A stretch of DNA of 64,000 bases from Marisimplicoccus sp965655775 (GCA_965655775.1 CBFHHV010000002.1:60293-124292), one strand, 5' to 3'; numbered from the stretch's first letter, positions 15,499 through 25,663 are shown. The notes: a model not told the origin generated them from the sequence alone. Numbers and translations are program-made.

Positions 15499-16314
15499 TT
15501 GAGAGCTTACTCTTCCTTTAAAGAAATTGTTAGTTTAGTTAAGAAAGCTGATTCTATTGGTCTAGTGCCAACAATGGGTTCTCTTCACGACGGACATTTG
15601 TCAATTATAAAAAAAGCCTTGACAAAAGATAAGATAGTAATTGTTTCAATTTATGTTAATCCAAAGCAGTTTAATGATGTCGGAGATCTAAAAAAATACC
15701 CTAGAAATCTTAAAGATGACCTTGAAAAACTTAAAATTTTCAATAAAATTTTAGTTTATGCACCAGATGATAGCGACGTATATAATGAGGGAGAAGAGGT
15801 CAAGAAATATAATTTAGGTGAGATTACAGAAATAATGGAGGGTAGAGTAAGGCAAGGACATTTTGATGGTGTTGCAACTGTTGTTGAAAAACTTCTATAT
15901 ATGTTTAAGCCAAATAATGCATATTTTGGAGAAAAAGATTTCCAGCAATTATTGCTAATTAAAGCGCTAATAAGAAAAATCAAATTAGATGTAAATATTA
16001 TTGGCTGTAAAACAATTAGAGAAAGTGACGGGCTTGCAATGAGCTCTAGAAATAAATTCCTTAATAAATCAGAAAGGGAAAGCGCAAGTCAAATCATTAA
16101 ATTACTTAAAAGGGCAAAAAAAATGTACAACACTTCAAGTCCAAGAGACATAAAAAGTGATATCTTAAAACAGGCTAACGCAATTGATAATTTAAAAATT
16201 GAATACTTTGAGATAATTAATGTCTCTGAGTTTTTAAAAGACATAAAAGAGGTTAGAGCATTTATAGCTTGTAAAATTGGTAATACCAGACTAATTGATA
16301 ATATTAGAATTTAA
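15499..16314 (+). CDS. panC: Pantoate--beta-alanine ligase
   Basis: A 271-residue PanC. PTMGSLHDGH at 24-33 holds the HxGH-type ATP site, SIYVNPKQF follows near 50, FGEKDFQQLLLI near 140 binds pantoate and ATP, and MSSRNKFL near 178 is the KMSKS-like motif. It joins pantoate and beta-alanine to make pantothenate for coenzyme A. The start is a TTG; no ATG precedes the conserved N-terminus. It is divergent from the glycogen-synthase-like gene and 3 bases before a flippase-like gene. No other pantothenate gene is in the window. Confidence 0.95.
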   Translation: MRAYSSFKEIVSLVKKADSIGLVPTMGSLHDGHLSIIKKALTKDKIVIVSIYVNPKQFNDVGDLKKYPRNLKDDLEKLKIFNKILVYAPDDSDVYNEGEEVKKYNLGEITEIMEGRVRQGHFDGVATVVEKLLYMFKPNNAYFGEKDFQQLLLIKALIRKIKLDVNIIGCKTIRESDGLAMSSRNKFLNKSERESASQIIKLLKRAKKMYNTSSPRDIKSDILKQANAIDNLKIEYFEIINVSEFLKDIKEVRAFIACKIGNTRLIDNIRI

Positions 16315-16317
16315 ACT

Positions 16318-17268
16318 TTGAAAAAGCAACTGAGAATATTAATTCCGATAGGATTAGGTATATTTTTTATATACATTACATATAGGCTAACAAGTCAAGC
16401 AGAGAGGCTTTTAATATGGAATTATATAAAATCTGCTCAAATTCAATATGTAGTTGGCGCAATGTTATTTGGTGCTTCAGCTGATATTATTAGAGGTTTA
16501 AGATGGCAGCTTTTATCTAAAGCTATTGGATATAGCTCAGGTACAATTAATAGTATCGCAACTGTATTTATGTGTTATACATCTAACATGGCTATCCCAA
16601 GGTCAGGAGAGATAATAAGGGCGACGGCACTAAGTGAATATAATAAAATACCTATTGGTAAAACTTTTGGAACTATAGCAGCTGAAAGGGTTATTGATAT
16701 TTCGATTTTGATTCTAATACTTTTTTTAGTTTGGATACTTCAGTATGATATAATACTTGAGTCTTTTTTTAATGAAGATTATTTAATGTTTATTGACAAT
16801 AATTTTTGGCTCATTTTCAGCACAGTAAATATTTTTTTCGCTACTATATTTATCTTAATAACAAGAGTTAAAAAAATAAAGCGTTTTTTTATAAGTGTTC
16901 TTGAGGGGTTTTTATCACTCACTAAACTCAAGAAAAAGTTTTTTCCATTTATGTTGCTTTCATTGCTGATATGGACATGTTACATTCTGGCATTCTTTAC
17001 AATTAAATTTTCCGTTACGGAGCTCAATGTTATTGATAGTAGTCTTATTTTTCCTGCTTTTGTTGTTGGAGTATTTAGTATCTCGTTATCAAACCATGGT
17101 TTGGGTGTATACCCTCTAGCTATTGCTTTATTTCTATCAAATTTTGGAATAAGTACAGAGATAGGATTAACATATGGATGGCTTGCATGGTCATGCCAAG
17201 CTATTATAACTCTAATTTTTGGAGGTCTTTCTTTTTTTGTACTACCTTTGTTAAAGACAAGAGATTGA
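16318..17268 (+). CDS. Flippase-like / lysylphosphatidylglycerol synthase transmembrane-domain protein
   Basis: A 316-residue polytopic membrane protein of the UPF0104/PF03706 family, with about seven or eight hydrophobic segments. Family marks are GASADIIRGLRWQLL near residue 50, MAIPRSGEIIRATAL near 95 and TIAAERVIDI near 120. Members resemble the membrane part of MprF and are often annotated as flippase-like proteins. The start is TTG, 3 bases after panC, and gdhA begins 1 base after its stop, so the three genes look co-transcribed. The transported lipid, if any, is unknown. Confidence 0.85.
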   Translation: MKKQLRILIPIGLGIFFIYITYRLTSQAERLLIWNYIKSAQIQYVVGAMLFGASADIIRGLRWQLLSKAIGYSSGTINSIATVFMCYTSNMAIPRSGEIIRATALSEYNKIPIGKTFGTIAAERVIDISILILILFLVWILQYDIILESFFNEDYLMFIDNNFWLIFSTVNIFFATIFILITRVKKIKRFFISVLEGFLSLTKLKKKFFPFMLLSLLIWTCYILAFFTIKFSVTELNVIDSSLIFPAFVVGVFSISLSNHGLGVYPLAIALFLSNFGISTEIGLTYGWLAWSCQAIITLIFGGLSFFVLPLLKTRD

Positions 17269-17269
17269 A

Positions 17270-18610
17270 ATGGAAAAAATTATCAAACAATTTTTGTCAG
17301 AAGTAAATCAAAGAAACCAAAATGAGCCTGAATTTATGCAGGCTGTTACTGAGGTTGCTGAGACTGTTATCCCCTATATAGTAACTAAAGACATTTATTA
17401 TGGCCAAAATATTCTATTAAGAATGGTAGAGCCAGAAAGAGTAATTTCATTTAGAGTGGCTTGGATTGACGATAATGAAGAAATTAAAGTAAACAGAGGA
17501 TATAGAATTGAGATGAACTCTTCCATAGGTCCTTACAAAGGCGGTCTTAGATTTCACCCATCTGTTAATATGAGTATATTAAAGTTTCTTGCTTTTGAAC
17601 AAGTTTTTAAAAATGCTCTTACAACTCTTCCAATGGGAGGTGGAAAAGGTGGATCAGATTTTGATCCAAAGGGAAAATCTGATACTGAAGTTATGCGATT
17701 TTGTCAAAGCTTTATGACAGAATTGTTTAGGCATATTGGACCTAACAAAGATATTCCTGCAGGAGATATTGGAGTTGGAGGCAGAGAAATTGGCTACCTT
17801 TTTGGGCAATATAAAAGATTGAAAAATGAATTTTCTGGGGTCCTAACAGGAAAGGGTGTCTCATGGGGTGGATCTCTTATTAGACCTGAAGCTACTGGTT
17901 ATGGTGTAGTTTATTTTATTGATGAAATGTTAAATGTGAACAATGATGGTTTAAAGGGTAAGTCTGTTGCCATTTCTGGTTCTGGAAATGTTGCTCAATA
18001 TGCTACAGAAAAGTGTCTTGATATGGGGGCAAAAGTTTTGACTCTTTCTGACTCATCAGGATACATTTATGATAAAGATGGAATCAATAAAGAGAAACTG
18101 CAGTATATTATGGAGTTAAAAAATGTTAAACGCAAAAGGATTTCTGAGTATGTTAAAAAATATTCCAAAGCTGAGTTTCACTCTGATAAAAACCCATGGT
18201 CTGTAAAATGTGATATTGCTGTCCCTTGTGCTACTCAAAATGAACTTAATCTTAATGATGCAAAAGCATTACTAAAAAATGGTTGTAAAACTGTTGGTGA
18301 AGGAGCTAATATGCCATGTACAGCTGACGCTATAAACTTATTCCTAAAAAATAAAATTCAATATGCACCTGGTAAGGCTTCTAATGCTGGTGGAGTTGCT
18401 GTCTCTGGGTTAGAAATGGCTCAAAACTCTCTGAAATATACTTGGTCAAGGGAAGTTGTAGATGGTAAACTAAAAGAAATTATGTCTGACATTCACTCAT
18501 CATGTATTAAGTATGGATTTGAGAAAGATCATGTGAATTATGTTAAAGGAGCAAATATTGCTGGCTTCGTTAAAGTAGCAGATGCAATGTTAGCTCAGGG
18601 TGTAGTTTAG
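17270..18610 (+). CDS. gdhA: NADP-dependent glutamate dehydrogenase
   Basis: A 446-residue hexameric-type glutamate dehydrogenase. It has GPYKGGLRFHPSVN near 86-99, PMGGGKGGSDFDPKG near 122-136 with the substrate lysines, DIPAGDIGVGGREIG near 162-177 and a Rossmann SGSGNVAQYA near 237. Length and motifs match bacterial GdhA with NADP preference. It aminates 2-oxoglutarate to glutamate for ammonium assimilation. It starts 1 base after the flippase-like gene and is followed after 5 bases by recO. Confidence 0.95.
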   Translation: MEKIIKQFLSEVNQRNQNEPEFMQAVTEVAETVIPYIVTKDIYYGQNILLRMVEPERVISFRVAWIDDNEEIKVNRGYRIEMNSSIGPYKGGLRFHPSVNMSILKFLAFEQVFKNALTTLPMGGGKGGSDFDPKGKSDTEVMRFCQSFMTELFRHIGPNKDIPAGDIGVGGREIGYLFGQYKRLKNEFSGVLTGKGVSWGGSLIRPEATGYGVVYFIDEMLNVNNDGLKGKSVAISGSGNVAQYATEKCLDMGAKVLTLSDSSGYIYDKDGINKEKLQYIMELKNVKRKRISEYVKKYSKAEFHSDKNPWSVKCDIAVPCATQNELNLNDAKALLKNGCKTVGEGANMPCTADAINLFLKNKIQYAPGKASNAGGVAVSGLEMAQNSLKYTWSREVVDGKLKEIMSDIHSSCIKYGFEKDHVNYVKGANIAGFVKVADAMLAQGVV

Positions 18611-18615
18611 TCTAA

Positions 18616-19335
18616 ATGTCAAATTCAAGAGCTCTTGTTATTAAGTCGATAAAGCAAGGTGAAACAAGCTCGATAGTATCATGTTATCTTGAGGAAATTG
18701 GGTTTAAATCATTTTTAGTTAAAGGGTTATATAGTCAAAAAAAATCAAGATTTAGTAAAGCACACTTTTTCCCACTTAACATAATTAATATAAACTATTC
18801 CTTTAATGATAGTAGAGGCTTGGGGTTTATAAAAGAAGTAAAATCAGAATTCCTTTTTAGTACAATACATACTGATATTCAAAAAAGCTCTGTAATAGTT
18901 TTTCTTTCAGAGATTTTAAATAGTGTATTTAGAGAAGAACTAGAGGTAAATCAAGATTTATTCAATTTCTTGTTGAGTAGCCTTATATGGTATGATAATA
19001 TTGATGAGTGTAATAACTATCATATTAAATTTTTAATAGATCTGACAAAATATATTGGATTTTATCCAAACATTAGAAATAAAGATGATATGTATTTCTG
19101 TCTTGAATCCGGATCAACATCAAGCACTAAACCTTTAGCTGGAAAAATTGATGGACAGGATCTTAATCTATTAAAGGAATTATTAGGCACGAAATTTGAG
19201 GATTTAAATACAATGAGTATTAATAGAGAATCTAGAACAAGAATCCTAAACAAGATAATTGACTATTATTCTCTACATTTACAAATGTTCAAAACACCTA
19301 AATCAATTCATGTATTTGCTGAAGTTTTTAAATAG
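18616..19335 (+). CDS. recO: DNA repair protein RecO
   Basis: A 239-residue RecO. The N-terminal OB fold starts with RALVIKSIKQGETSSIVSCY, followed by KGLYSQKKSRFSKAHFFPLN and an alpha-helical C-terminal half with IKFLIDLTKYIGFYPN near 140-155. RecO helps load RecA on SSB-coated single strands in the RecFOR pathway. Zinc-finger cysteines are missing, as is usual in Bacteroidota. Its 3' end overlaps the start of the following TonB receptor by 26 bases in another frame. gdhA lies 5 bases upstream. Confidence 0.92.
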   Translation: MSNSRALVIKSIKQGETSSIVSCYLEEIGFKSFLVKGLYSQKKSRFSKAHFFPLNIININYSFNDSRGLGFIKEVKSEFLFSTIHTDIQKSSVIVFLSEILNSVFREELEVNQDLFNFLLSSLIWYDNIDECNNYHIKFLIDLTKYIGFYPNIRNKDDMYFCLESGSTSSTKPLAGKIDGQDLNLLKELLGTKFEDLNTMSINRESRTRILNKIIDYYSLHLQMFKTPKSIHVFAEVFK

Positions 19336-21808
19336 GTTATACAACACAGAAAATCTATGGGTTTTATTTTTCTTTGTATTAAATCAGTCATATAGCCAAC
19401 AAGTTTCTGTACAGGATGAGAATACTAGTGAAAGTCTTCCTGATGTTGTTATCTATAATGAAGATAAATCAAAATCTATAATAACTAATACTAATGGATC
19501 TGTTGATTTAGGTATTTTCTCTAACGATGAAAAAATATATTTCCAACTTCTTGGATATTTATTATTAGAAATATCTAAAGAGAATATAGTTGATGGAGGG
19601 ATAATCTTTCTTCAAGAAGAGAGCCAAGCACTTGATGAAGTAATCTTATCTGTAGCGAGATCAGAATCTAATGTAAATCAAGTTGCTGAAAAAGTCTCTG
19701 TGATAAAATCTGCAGATGTTTTTTTAACTTCTCCATCTTCCGGAGCCGAGCTACTTGAACTAAGTCCTGGAGTTAGAATTCAAAAAAGTCAAGGTGGAGG
19801 TGGAAGCCCTATAATTAGGGGTTTTGAGGCAAATAGAGTGTTAATTGTGATAGATGGGGTAAGAATGAATAATGCAATATATAGATCTGGGCATCTACAA
19901 AATTCAATAACAGTTGATCCTAATAATATTGAAAGGGCTGAGGTTATTTTCGGTTCATCTTCTGTAGGTTATGGTTCTGATGCCATGGGAGGTGTAATTC
20001 ATTATTATACAAAAAGTCCTGTTTTGAATTCTTCACAAAAGATTAGTTCAAGTTTTACAACAAATTACTCATCTGCAAATCAATCTATCTCTAATAATTA
20101 TATTGCAAACTATAGCAAAGAAAATTGGGGAAGTATAACATCTTTAAGTGTTTCGAAGTATGGAGATATTAAAATGGGTAAAAATAGAAACCATGGTTAT
20201 GAAAGCTGGGGGCTAACACCTTTATTTTCAAAAAACTCTAGATATAGTTATTATGCTGAACCATCCATCAATAAGAATGAAAATATTCAAAAAAATACTG
20301 AATACAGTCAGATAGACCTATTCCAAAAGTTTTTATTTAAAGTTGGCGAGACTAATTTATTAAATGTTAATATTCAATTTTCTGAGTCTAGTGATATTGA
20401 TAGATATGATCAATTAAGTATCCCAAAGGGCAGCTCACTAAAATTTGCTGAGTGGTATTATGGACCTCAAAAAAGACTGTTAATCTCACCTAGTTTAAAA
20501 ATTTTTCCTGAAAGAAAATTTATGAAGAAAGGTGTTATTACGCTTGCGTTTCAAAAAATTAACGAAAGTAGAATTAAAAGAAAATTTAATGCTTTGAACA
20601 GGTCTCATCAAATTGAAGACCTAAAGGTTTTCAGTATTAATGGTGATTTTGATACTTATTTTAATGGTGGTCATTCGATTTCATACGGACTAGAATCTAC
20701 TTACAATTATAATTATTCAAAAGCATATGATAGAGTGCTTGAGGTATCAGATAATAAAGTAATAGGTCTGGGTCAAAAAATTGCAATTCCAACCAGATAT
20801 CCAAGTGACGGCAGCTCATATACTAGTTTTGCTTCATATATAAATTGGTCATGGAATATGAGTGAGTTTTTTACATTTAATATCGGAACCAGATTGACTT
20901 TTACAGGCATTAAAGCTAGTTGGAATGATATAATTTCAGTTAATCCTCAACTATCAAAAATTAATCTAAACTCTAGGGCACTAACAACAACAGTCTCAAT
21001 GAAGCTGAGACCTAGTAGAAAGGTTCAAATAAGCACAGTCCTATCAAGTGGTTTTAGAAATCCTAATATAGATGATATTGGCAAGATCAGAGAGAATAAT
21101 GGCCTGCTTGTTGTACCTAATACATTTTTGAAACCAGAATACGCATATAACCTAGACCTTGGAATCGATTTTAAATCTCTTGATAACAATAATTACATAT
21201 CATTGAGAGGTTTTAGTACAATTATTTCAAGACACATAGGTAGAGATAATTATACAGTTTTCTCAGATATAACTACCCCTGATTTATCTACAATTATATA
21301 CAATGGTGAAGAGGTAACTACAATTTCAAATAAAAACCTTGGGAATAGATTCATCCATGGATTTTCAATTGATGGATTCTCTGAGATTCTAAACAAATTA
21401 AAGCTAAACTATAGCTTAACTTATACAGATGGAGATACCAATGAATCATATGGACCTCTTCCATCTATTTCACCACTCTTTGGATCAATTGCAATGACAT
21501 ACACGAAAAAAGATATTAATATTAAGGCAATCTATAAGTTTAGCCAATCCAAAGAGGCTAATGAATATAGTTTTGGAGGAGAAGATGGTCTTGATGAAAC
21601 TCCATTCATAAATGGAGAAGATGGTTTAATCTATTTAGGAAGTCCAAAATGGTCAGATCTCTCAATTTATGGTAGTAAAAATATTTCATCTGATATTGTT
21701 TTAAGGTTAGGATTAACAAATGTTTTTGATGTGCATTACAGAACTTTTGCATCAGGAATTTCTGCACCAGGAAGATCTCTTCAAATTGGTCTAAACTTTA
21801 AATTATAA
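19310..21808 (+). CDS. TonB-dependent receptor, haem/haemoglobin-like type
   Basis: An 832-residue receptor read from the ATG at 19310; the frame is open further upstream, but inside recO. A hydrophobic segment ending at QSYSQ serves as signal peptide. A short regulatory-like domain follows (about 30-100), then a plug with SPIIRGFEANRVLIVIDG and RMNNAIYRSGHLQN, a pattern seen in haemoglobin/haem-type receptors. The barrel ends in NFKL. It overlaps recO by 26 bases, so its translation may be coupled to recO, although the roles are unrelated. No haem-handling gene lies nearby, so the ligand is only a guess. Confidence 0.9.
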   Translation: MYLLKFLNRLYNTENLWVLFFFVLNQSYSQQVSVQDENTSESLPDVVIYNEDKSKSIITNTNGSVDLGIFSNDEKIYFQLLGYLLLEISKENIVDGGIIFLQEESQALDEVILSVARSESNVNQVAEKVSVIKSADVFLTSPSSGAELLELSPGVRIQKSQGGGGSPIIRGFEANRVLIVIDGVRMNNAIYRSGHLQNSITVDPNNIERAEVIFGSSSVGYGSDAMGGVIHYYTKSPVLNSSQKISSSFTTNYSSANQSISNNYIANYSKENWGSITSLSVSKYGDIKMGKNRNHGYESWGLTPLFSKNSRYSYYAEPSINKNENIQKNTEYSQIDLFQKFLFKVGETNLLNVNIQFSESSDIDRYDQLSIPKGSSLKFAEWYYGPQKRLLISPSLKIFPERKFMKKGVITLAFQKINESRIKRKFNALNRSHQIEDLKVFSINGDFDTYFNGGHSISYGLESTYNYNYSKAYDRVLEVSDNKVIGLGQKIAIPTRYPSDGSSYTSFASYINWSWNMSEFFTFNIGTRLTFTGIKASWNDIISVNPQLSKINLNSRALTTTVSMKLRPSRKVQISTVLSSGFRNPNIDDIGKIRENNGLLVVPNTFLKPEYAYNLDLGIDFKSLDNNNYISLRGFSTIISRHIGRDNYTVFSDITTPDLSTIIYNGEEVTTISNKNLGNRFIHGFSIDGFSEILNKLKLNYSLTYTDGDTNESYGPLPSISPLFGSIAMTYTKKDINIKAIYKFSQSKEANEYSFGGEDGLDETPFINGEDGLIYLGSPKWSDLSIYGSKNISSDIVLRLGLTNVFDVHYRTFASGISAPGRSLQIGLNFKL

Positions 21809-21843
21809 CTCATTATATTAACTTTTAATTAATCTAAAATCAT

Positions 21844-21851
21844 TAATTTCG
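21844..21851 (+). promoter_or_regulatory. Near-match -7 promoter box before ileS
   Basis: TAATTTCG differs from TAnnTTTG at one base and ends 16 bases before the ileS start codon, at a plausible distance. Confidence 0.35.
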
Positions 21852-21867
21852 CCTTTAATTATGCATA

Positions 21868-24800
21868 ATGGGATTTAGAGAATCAAAAAACTTTTCACTT
21901 TCATCAATTTCATCAGAAATTCAAAATTTTTGGTCTAAAAATGATGTTTTTTCTAAATCATTCAACAAAGAAAATAGTTCAGAGTTCATCTTTTATGAAG
22001 GACCTCCCTCGGCAAATGGCCAGCCTGGAATTCATCATGTAATGGCAAGAACCATCAAAGATGCTTTCTGCAGATATAAAACCTTAAAAGGATATAATGT
22101 TAAAAGAAAAGCTGGATGGGATACCCATGGATTACCAGTAGAATTAGGTGTTGAAAAAGAACTTGGGATATCAAAAGATGATATTGGTGATAAGATAAGC
22201 ATATCAGAGTATAATAATGCTTGTAAAGAGGCTGTGATGAAATATACTAGTGAATGGGAGTCATTAACAAATAAAATGGGTTATTGGATAGATTTATCAG
22301 ATCCTTATGTGACTTATAAACCCAAATATATGGAAACCGTTTGGTGGTTAATTAAATCCATTTCAGAAAAGGGCCTTCTATATAAAGGATATACTGTTCA
22401 GCCTTATTCCCCTGCAGCAGGTTCTGGACTGAGCTCTCATGAGCTTAATCAACCTGGAGCATATAAACAAATTAGTGATACATCCGTAATCGCTCAATTT
22501 AAATGTGTTGAAGATGATACTTCAGACAAATTTAATTCCTTTTATCCTTTCTATTTTCTTGCTTGGACTACAACTCCTTGGACATTGCCTTCAAACACTG
22601 CTTTAACTGTTGGTGCTAAAATAGAATACTCATTTATAAAGACATTTAACCAGTATACTAAAGAAAAAATAACTGTTGTTGTTGCTAGCGCCCTAATTGA
22701 AAAAGTATTTGCTAAAAATTTCTTTATTGTTAAGCATGAAGATGAATTAGAAACGTTCCAAGAATCAGATTCTAAGATTCCATATTGTGTTATTAATTCA
22801 TGCAAAGGTATAGATATTGAAAATCTTAGATATGAAAGAGTGTGGGATGAATCACCTCTACCAATTGATAATCCTGAAAACGCTTTTAGAGTAATTTTAG
22901 GAGATTTTGTTACAACTGAAGATGGTACGGGAATTGTTCACACAGCACCTACATTTGGCGCAGATGATTACAAGGCTGCCAAAAGTGCAACACCTGAAGT
23001 TCCTCCGCTACAAGTCCTAGATTCAAATGGCAACAAGGTTCCTCTTGTTGATCTAAAAGGAAAATTTATAGATGGTATTGGAATGATTAGTGGAAAATAT
23101 GTAAAAAATGAATACTATGAAGAAGACGATATACCCGAAAAATCAGTAGATGTTGAAATAGCAATTAGATTAAAAGAAAAAAATTTAGCATTTAAAGTAG
23201 AGAGGTATTCGCACTCTTATCCTCATTGTTGGAGAACTGATAAACCTGTTTTATACTATCCTATGGAGTCTTGGTTTATTAAGGTTAGTGAATTAACAGA
23301 TAGGATGTTTAATCTTAATAAAAATATCAACTGGAAGCCAAGTTCAACAGGAGAAGGAAGATTTGGAAACTGGCTTAAATTAGCAAATGATTGGAATCTC
23401 TCAAGATCAAGATTTTGGGGAGTCCCATTGCCAATTTGGGTAAATGAAGAGAATTCAGAATATAAAATAGTAGGATCTGTTGAGGAACTTGTTGATGAGA
23501 TTAATATATCCATAAAAAAAGGATACATGAAGTCTAATCCATTCGCAAACTTTGAAGTTGGTAATATGTCAGAAGATAACTATGATAATATCGATTTACA
23601 TAAAGATGTTGTCGATGAAATTATTTTATCTTCCAAAAATGGCTTACCTATGAAAAGAGAGAAGGATATAATTGATGTTTGGTTTGAGTCTGGCTCTATG
23701 CCATACGCTCAAATTCACTATCCTTTTGAGAACAAAGACCTAATTGATAAAAAAACAGAGTTCCCTGCTGACTTTATAGCAGAGGGTGTAGACCAAACCA
23801 GGGGATGGTTTTATACACTTCATGCAATTTCCTCTCTAGTGTTTAACTCCATTTCATATAAAAATGTTGTCTCTAATGGTCTTGTTTTAGATAAAAATGG
23901 TCAAAAAATGTCAAAAAGATTAGGCAATGCTATAGACCCATTTGATATGATAGACAAGTATAGTGCGGATGCTGTGAGATGGTATATGATTTCAAATTCA
24001 AACCCTTGGGATAATCTTAAATTTGATGAAGAAGGTGTCGCTGAAGTAAAAAGGAAATTCTTTGGAACACTTGAAAACATATATAGTTTTTTTAGCTTAT
24101 ATGCTAATATCGATAGGTTTGAGTGTAAAGAGGGTCATATTGATGTTAAGACAAGACCTGAACTTGACAGGTGGATTATTTCAGAGCTTAACTCGTTAAT
24201 TATAAAGGTAGATAGAGATCTTGAAAATTATGATTTAACTCCTGCTGCAAGAAATATTAATGATTTTGTTCAAGAGAAGCTTAGTAATTGGTATGTAAGA
24301 TTATCCCGAAGAAGATTTTGGAAGGGGGAGTACAATAAGGATAAGATTTCTGCATATCAAACACTATATGAATGTCTTATTAAAATTAGTAAACTTATAT
24401 CTCCAATAGCACCTTTTTATTCAGAACATATTTTTCAATCCTTAAATGTGGTTTCAAAAAGAGAAGATATTGATTCAGTTCACTTATCAAGCTTTCCTAA
24501 TTCGGTTCCTGGGGTAGTTGACAATAAACTTGAAAATAAGATAAATCAAATAAGGAATATATGCTCATTAGCACTTTCAATTAGGAAAAAAGAAAAAATT
24601 AAAGTTAGACAGCCCTTAAATAAAATTATTATTCCTGTAAAAAATAATGATGAACTTAAAGAAATTGAGAATGCTAAATCACAAATATTATCTGAGATAA
24701 ATGTTAAGTCAATTGAATTTCTTGACAACAAAGACTCACTTTTGGTAAAAGAGCTTAAACCAAACTTCAAAGTACTTGGCCCAAAATATGGAAAGGTTAT

Positions 24801-25266
24801 TAATGCTATTGCTCAGGGTATTAAAAAACTTTCAAATAAGGAAATCGAGACTCTTGAAAGTGAGGGGAGCTTAGCCTTAGTAGTTGAGGGAGAAAAGGTA
24901 TTAATATCTACTGAGGATGTTGAGATTAATTATAAAGATATTGAGGGTCTTTCTGTAGCTTCTGATGGTAAACAAACCATTGCACTTGATCTAAACTTAA
25001 ATGAAAAGTTAATTGAGGAGGGGATAACAAGAGAGATAGTTAATAGAATTCAAAATATAAGGAAAAATAAAGGCTTTGATGTGACAGATAAAATTGAGAT
25101 TAACATAAAGAAAACTCCCAAACTTGAACAAGCATTAAAATCTAATTTAGATTATATTAAGGGTGAAACTCTAGCAATAAAATTATATTTTAGCAAAAAT
25201 TTAGATAAAGGAGAAATCGTAGAGTTTGATGATATAGAAACTGCTATAACCATAAATAAAGTTTAA
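21868..25266 (+). CDS. ileS: Isoleucyl-tRNA synthetase, type-2-like with GIHH signature
   Basis: A 1132-residue class I synthetase that charges tRNA-Ile. The first signature region reads PPSANGQPGIHH (residues 46-57), where the usual HxGH has become GxHH. The second signature KMSKR is at 680-684, and an editing domain lies between. KMSKR plus the length points to the IleRS2/eukaryote-like clade. A GxHH version of the motif has been linked with very strong mupirocin resistance in some IleRS2 enzymes. The gene is followed after 2 bases by a DksA-like gene and then lspA. Confidence 0.95.
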   Translation: MGFRESKNFSLSSISSEIQNFWSKNDVFSKSFNKENSSEFIFYEGPPSANGQPGIHHVMARTIKDAFCRYKTLKGYNVKRKAGWDTHGLPVELGVEKELGISKDDIGDKISISEYNNACKEAVMKYTSEWESLTNKMGYWIDLSDPYVTYKPKYMETVWWLIKSISEKGLLYKGYTVQPYSPAAGSGLSSHELNQPGAYKQISDTSVIAQFKCVEDDTSDKFNSFYPFYFLAWTTTPWTLPSNTALTVGAKIEYSFIKTFNQYTKEKITVVVASALIEKVFAKNFFIVKHEDELETFQESDSKIPYCVINSCKGIDIENLRYERVWDESPLPIDNPENAFRVILGDFVTTEDGTGIVHTAPTFGADDYKAAKSATPEVPPLQVLDSNGNKVPLVDLKGKFIDGIGMISGKYVKNEYYEEDDIPEKSVDVEIAIRLKEKNLAFKVERYSHSYPHCWRTDKPVLYYPMESWFIKVSELTDRMFNLNKNINWKPSSTGEGRFGNWLKLANDWNLSRSRFWGVPLPIWVNEENSEYKIVGSVEELVDEINISIKKGYMKSNPFANFEVGNMSEDNYDNIDLHKDVVDEIILSSKNGLPMKREKDIIDVWFESGSMPYAQIHYPFENKDLIDKKTEFPADFIAEGVDQTRGWFYTLHAISSLVFNSISYKNVVSNGLVLDKNGQKMSKRLGNAIDPFDMIDKYSADAVRWYMISNSNPWDNLKFDEEGVAEVKRKFFGTLENIYSFFSLYANIDRFECKEGHIDVKTRPELDRWIISELNSLIIKVDRDLENYDLTPAARNINDFVQEKLSNWYVRLSRRRFWKGEYNKDKISAYQTLYECLIKISKLISPIAPFYSEHIFQSLNVVSKREDIDSVHLSSFPNSVPGVVDNKLENKINQIRNICSLALSIRKKEKIKVRQPLNKIIIPVKNNDELKEIENAKSQILSEINVKSIEFLDNKDSLLVKELKPNFKVLGPKYGKVINAIAQGIKKLSNKEIETLESEGSLALVVEGEKVLISTEDVEINYKDIEGLSVASDGKQTIALDLNLNEKLIEEGITREIVNRIQNIRKNKGFDVTDKIEINIKKTPKLEQALKSNLDYIKGETLAIKLYFSKNLDKGEIVEFDDIETAITINKV

Positions 25267-25268
25267 AA

Positions 25269-25652
25269 ATGGGTAAAAAGACAAAAAACAAGTATTCTGA
25301 TAAAGAGTTAGAAAGCTTTAGAAAAATAATCAATAAAAAAATTGAAAAAGCTAAGACTGATTTAGATCTTCTTAAAAGTGCATATATGAATGACAGTAAT
25401 AATGGAACTGATGACACTTCACCAACATTTAAATCTTTTGAAGAAGGCTCTGAGACAATGTCAAAGGAAGCTAATACTCAATTAGCTTTAAGACAAGAAA
25501 AATTTATAAGAGATTTAAAAAATGCTCTAATTAGGATTGAAAATAAGACATATGGAGTTTGCAGGGTTACAGGAAAGCTTATTGATAAAAAGAGACTTAA
25601 GATTGTACCTCACGCTACACTTAGTATTGAGGCAAAGAATATTCAAAGCTAA
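25269..25652 (+). CDS. TraR/DksA-family protein without a full zinc finger
   Basis: A 127-residue DksA-like protein with an N-terminal charged coiled-coil region (about 8-95) and a C-terminal globular tip YGVCRVTGKLIDKKRL. DksA binds the secondary channel of RNA polymerase and works with ppGpp. The four zinc cysteines are reduced to one (Cys98), and PHATLS replaces the second CxxC. This is common in Bacteroidota. It lies 2 bases after ileS and 11 before lspA, a familiar order in this phylum. The fold assignment is good, the regulatory role inferred. Confidence 0.85.
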   Translation: MGKKTKNKYSDKELESFRKIINKKIEKAKTDLDLLKSAYMNDSNNGTDDTSPTFKSFEEGSETMSKEANTQLALRQEKFIRDLKNALIRIENKTYGVCRVTGKLIDKKRLKIVPHATLSIEAKNIQS

Positions 25653-25663
25653 GTTCTATTTCC

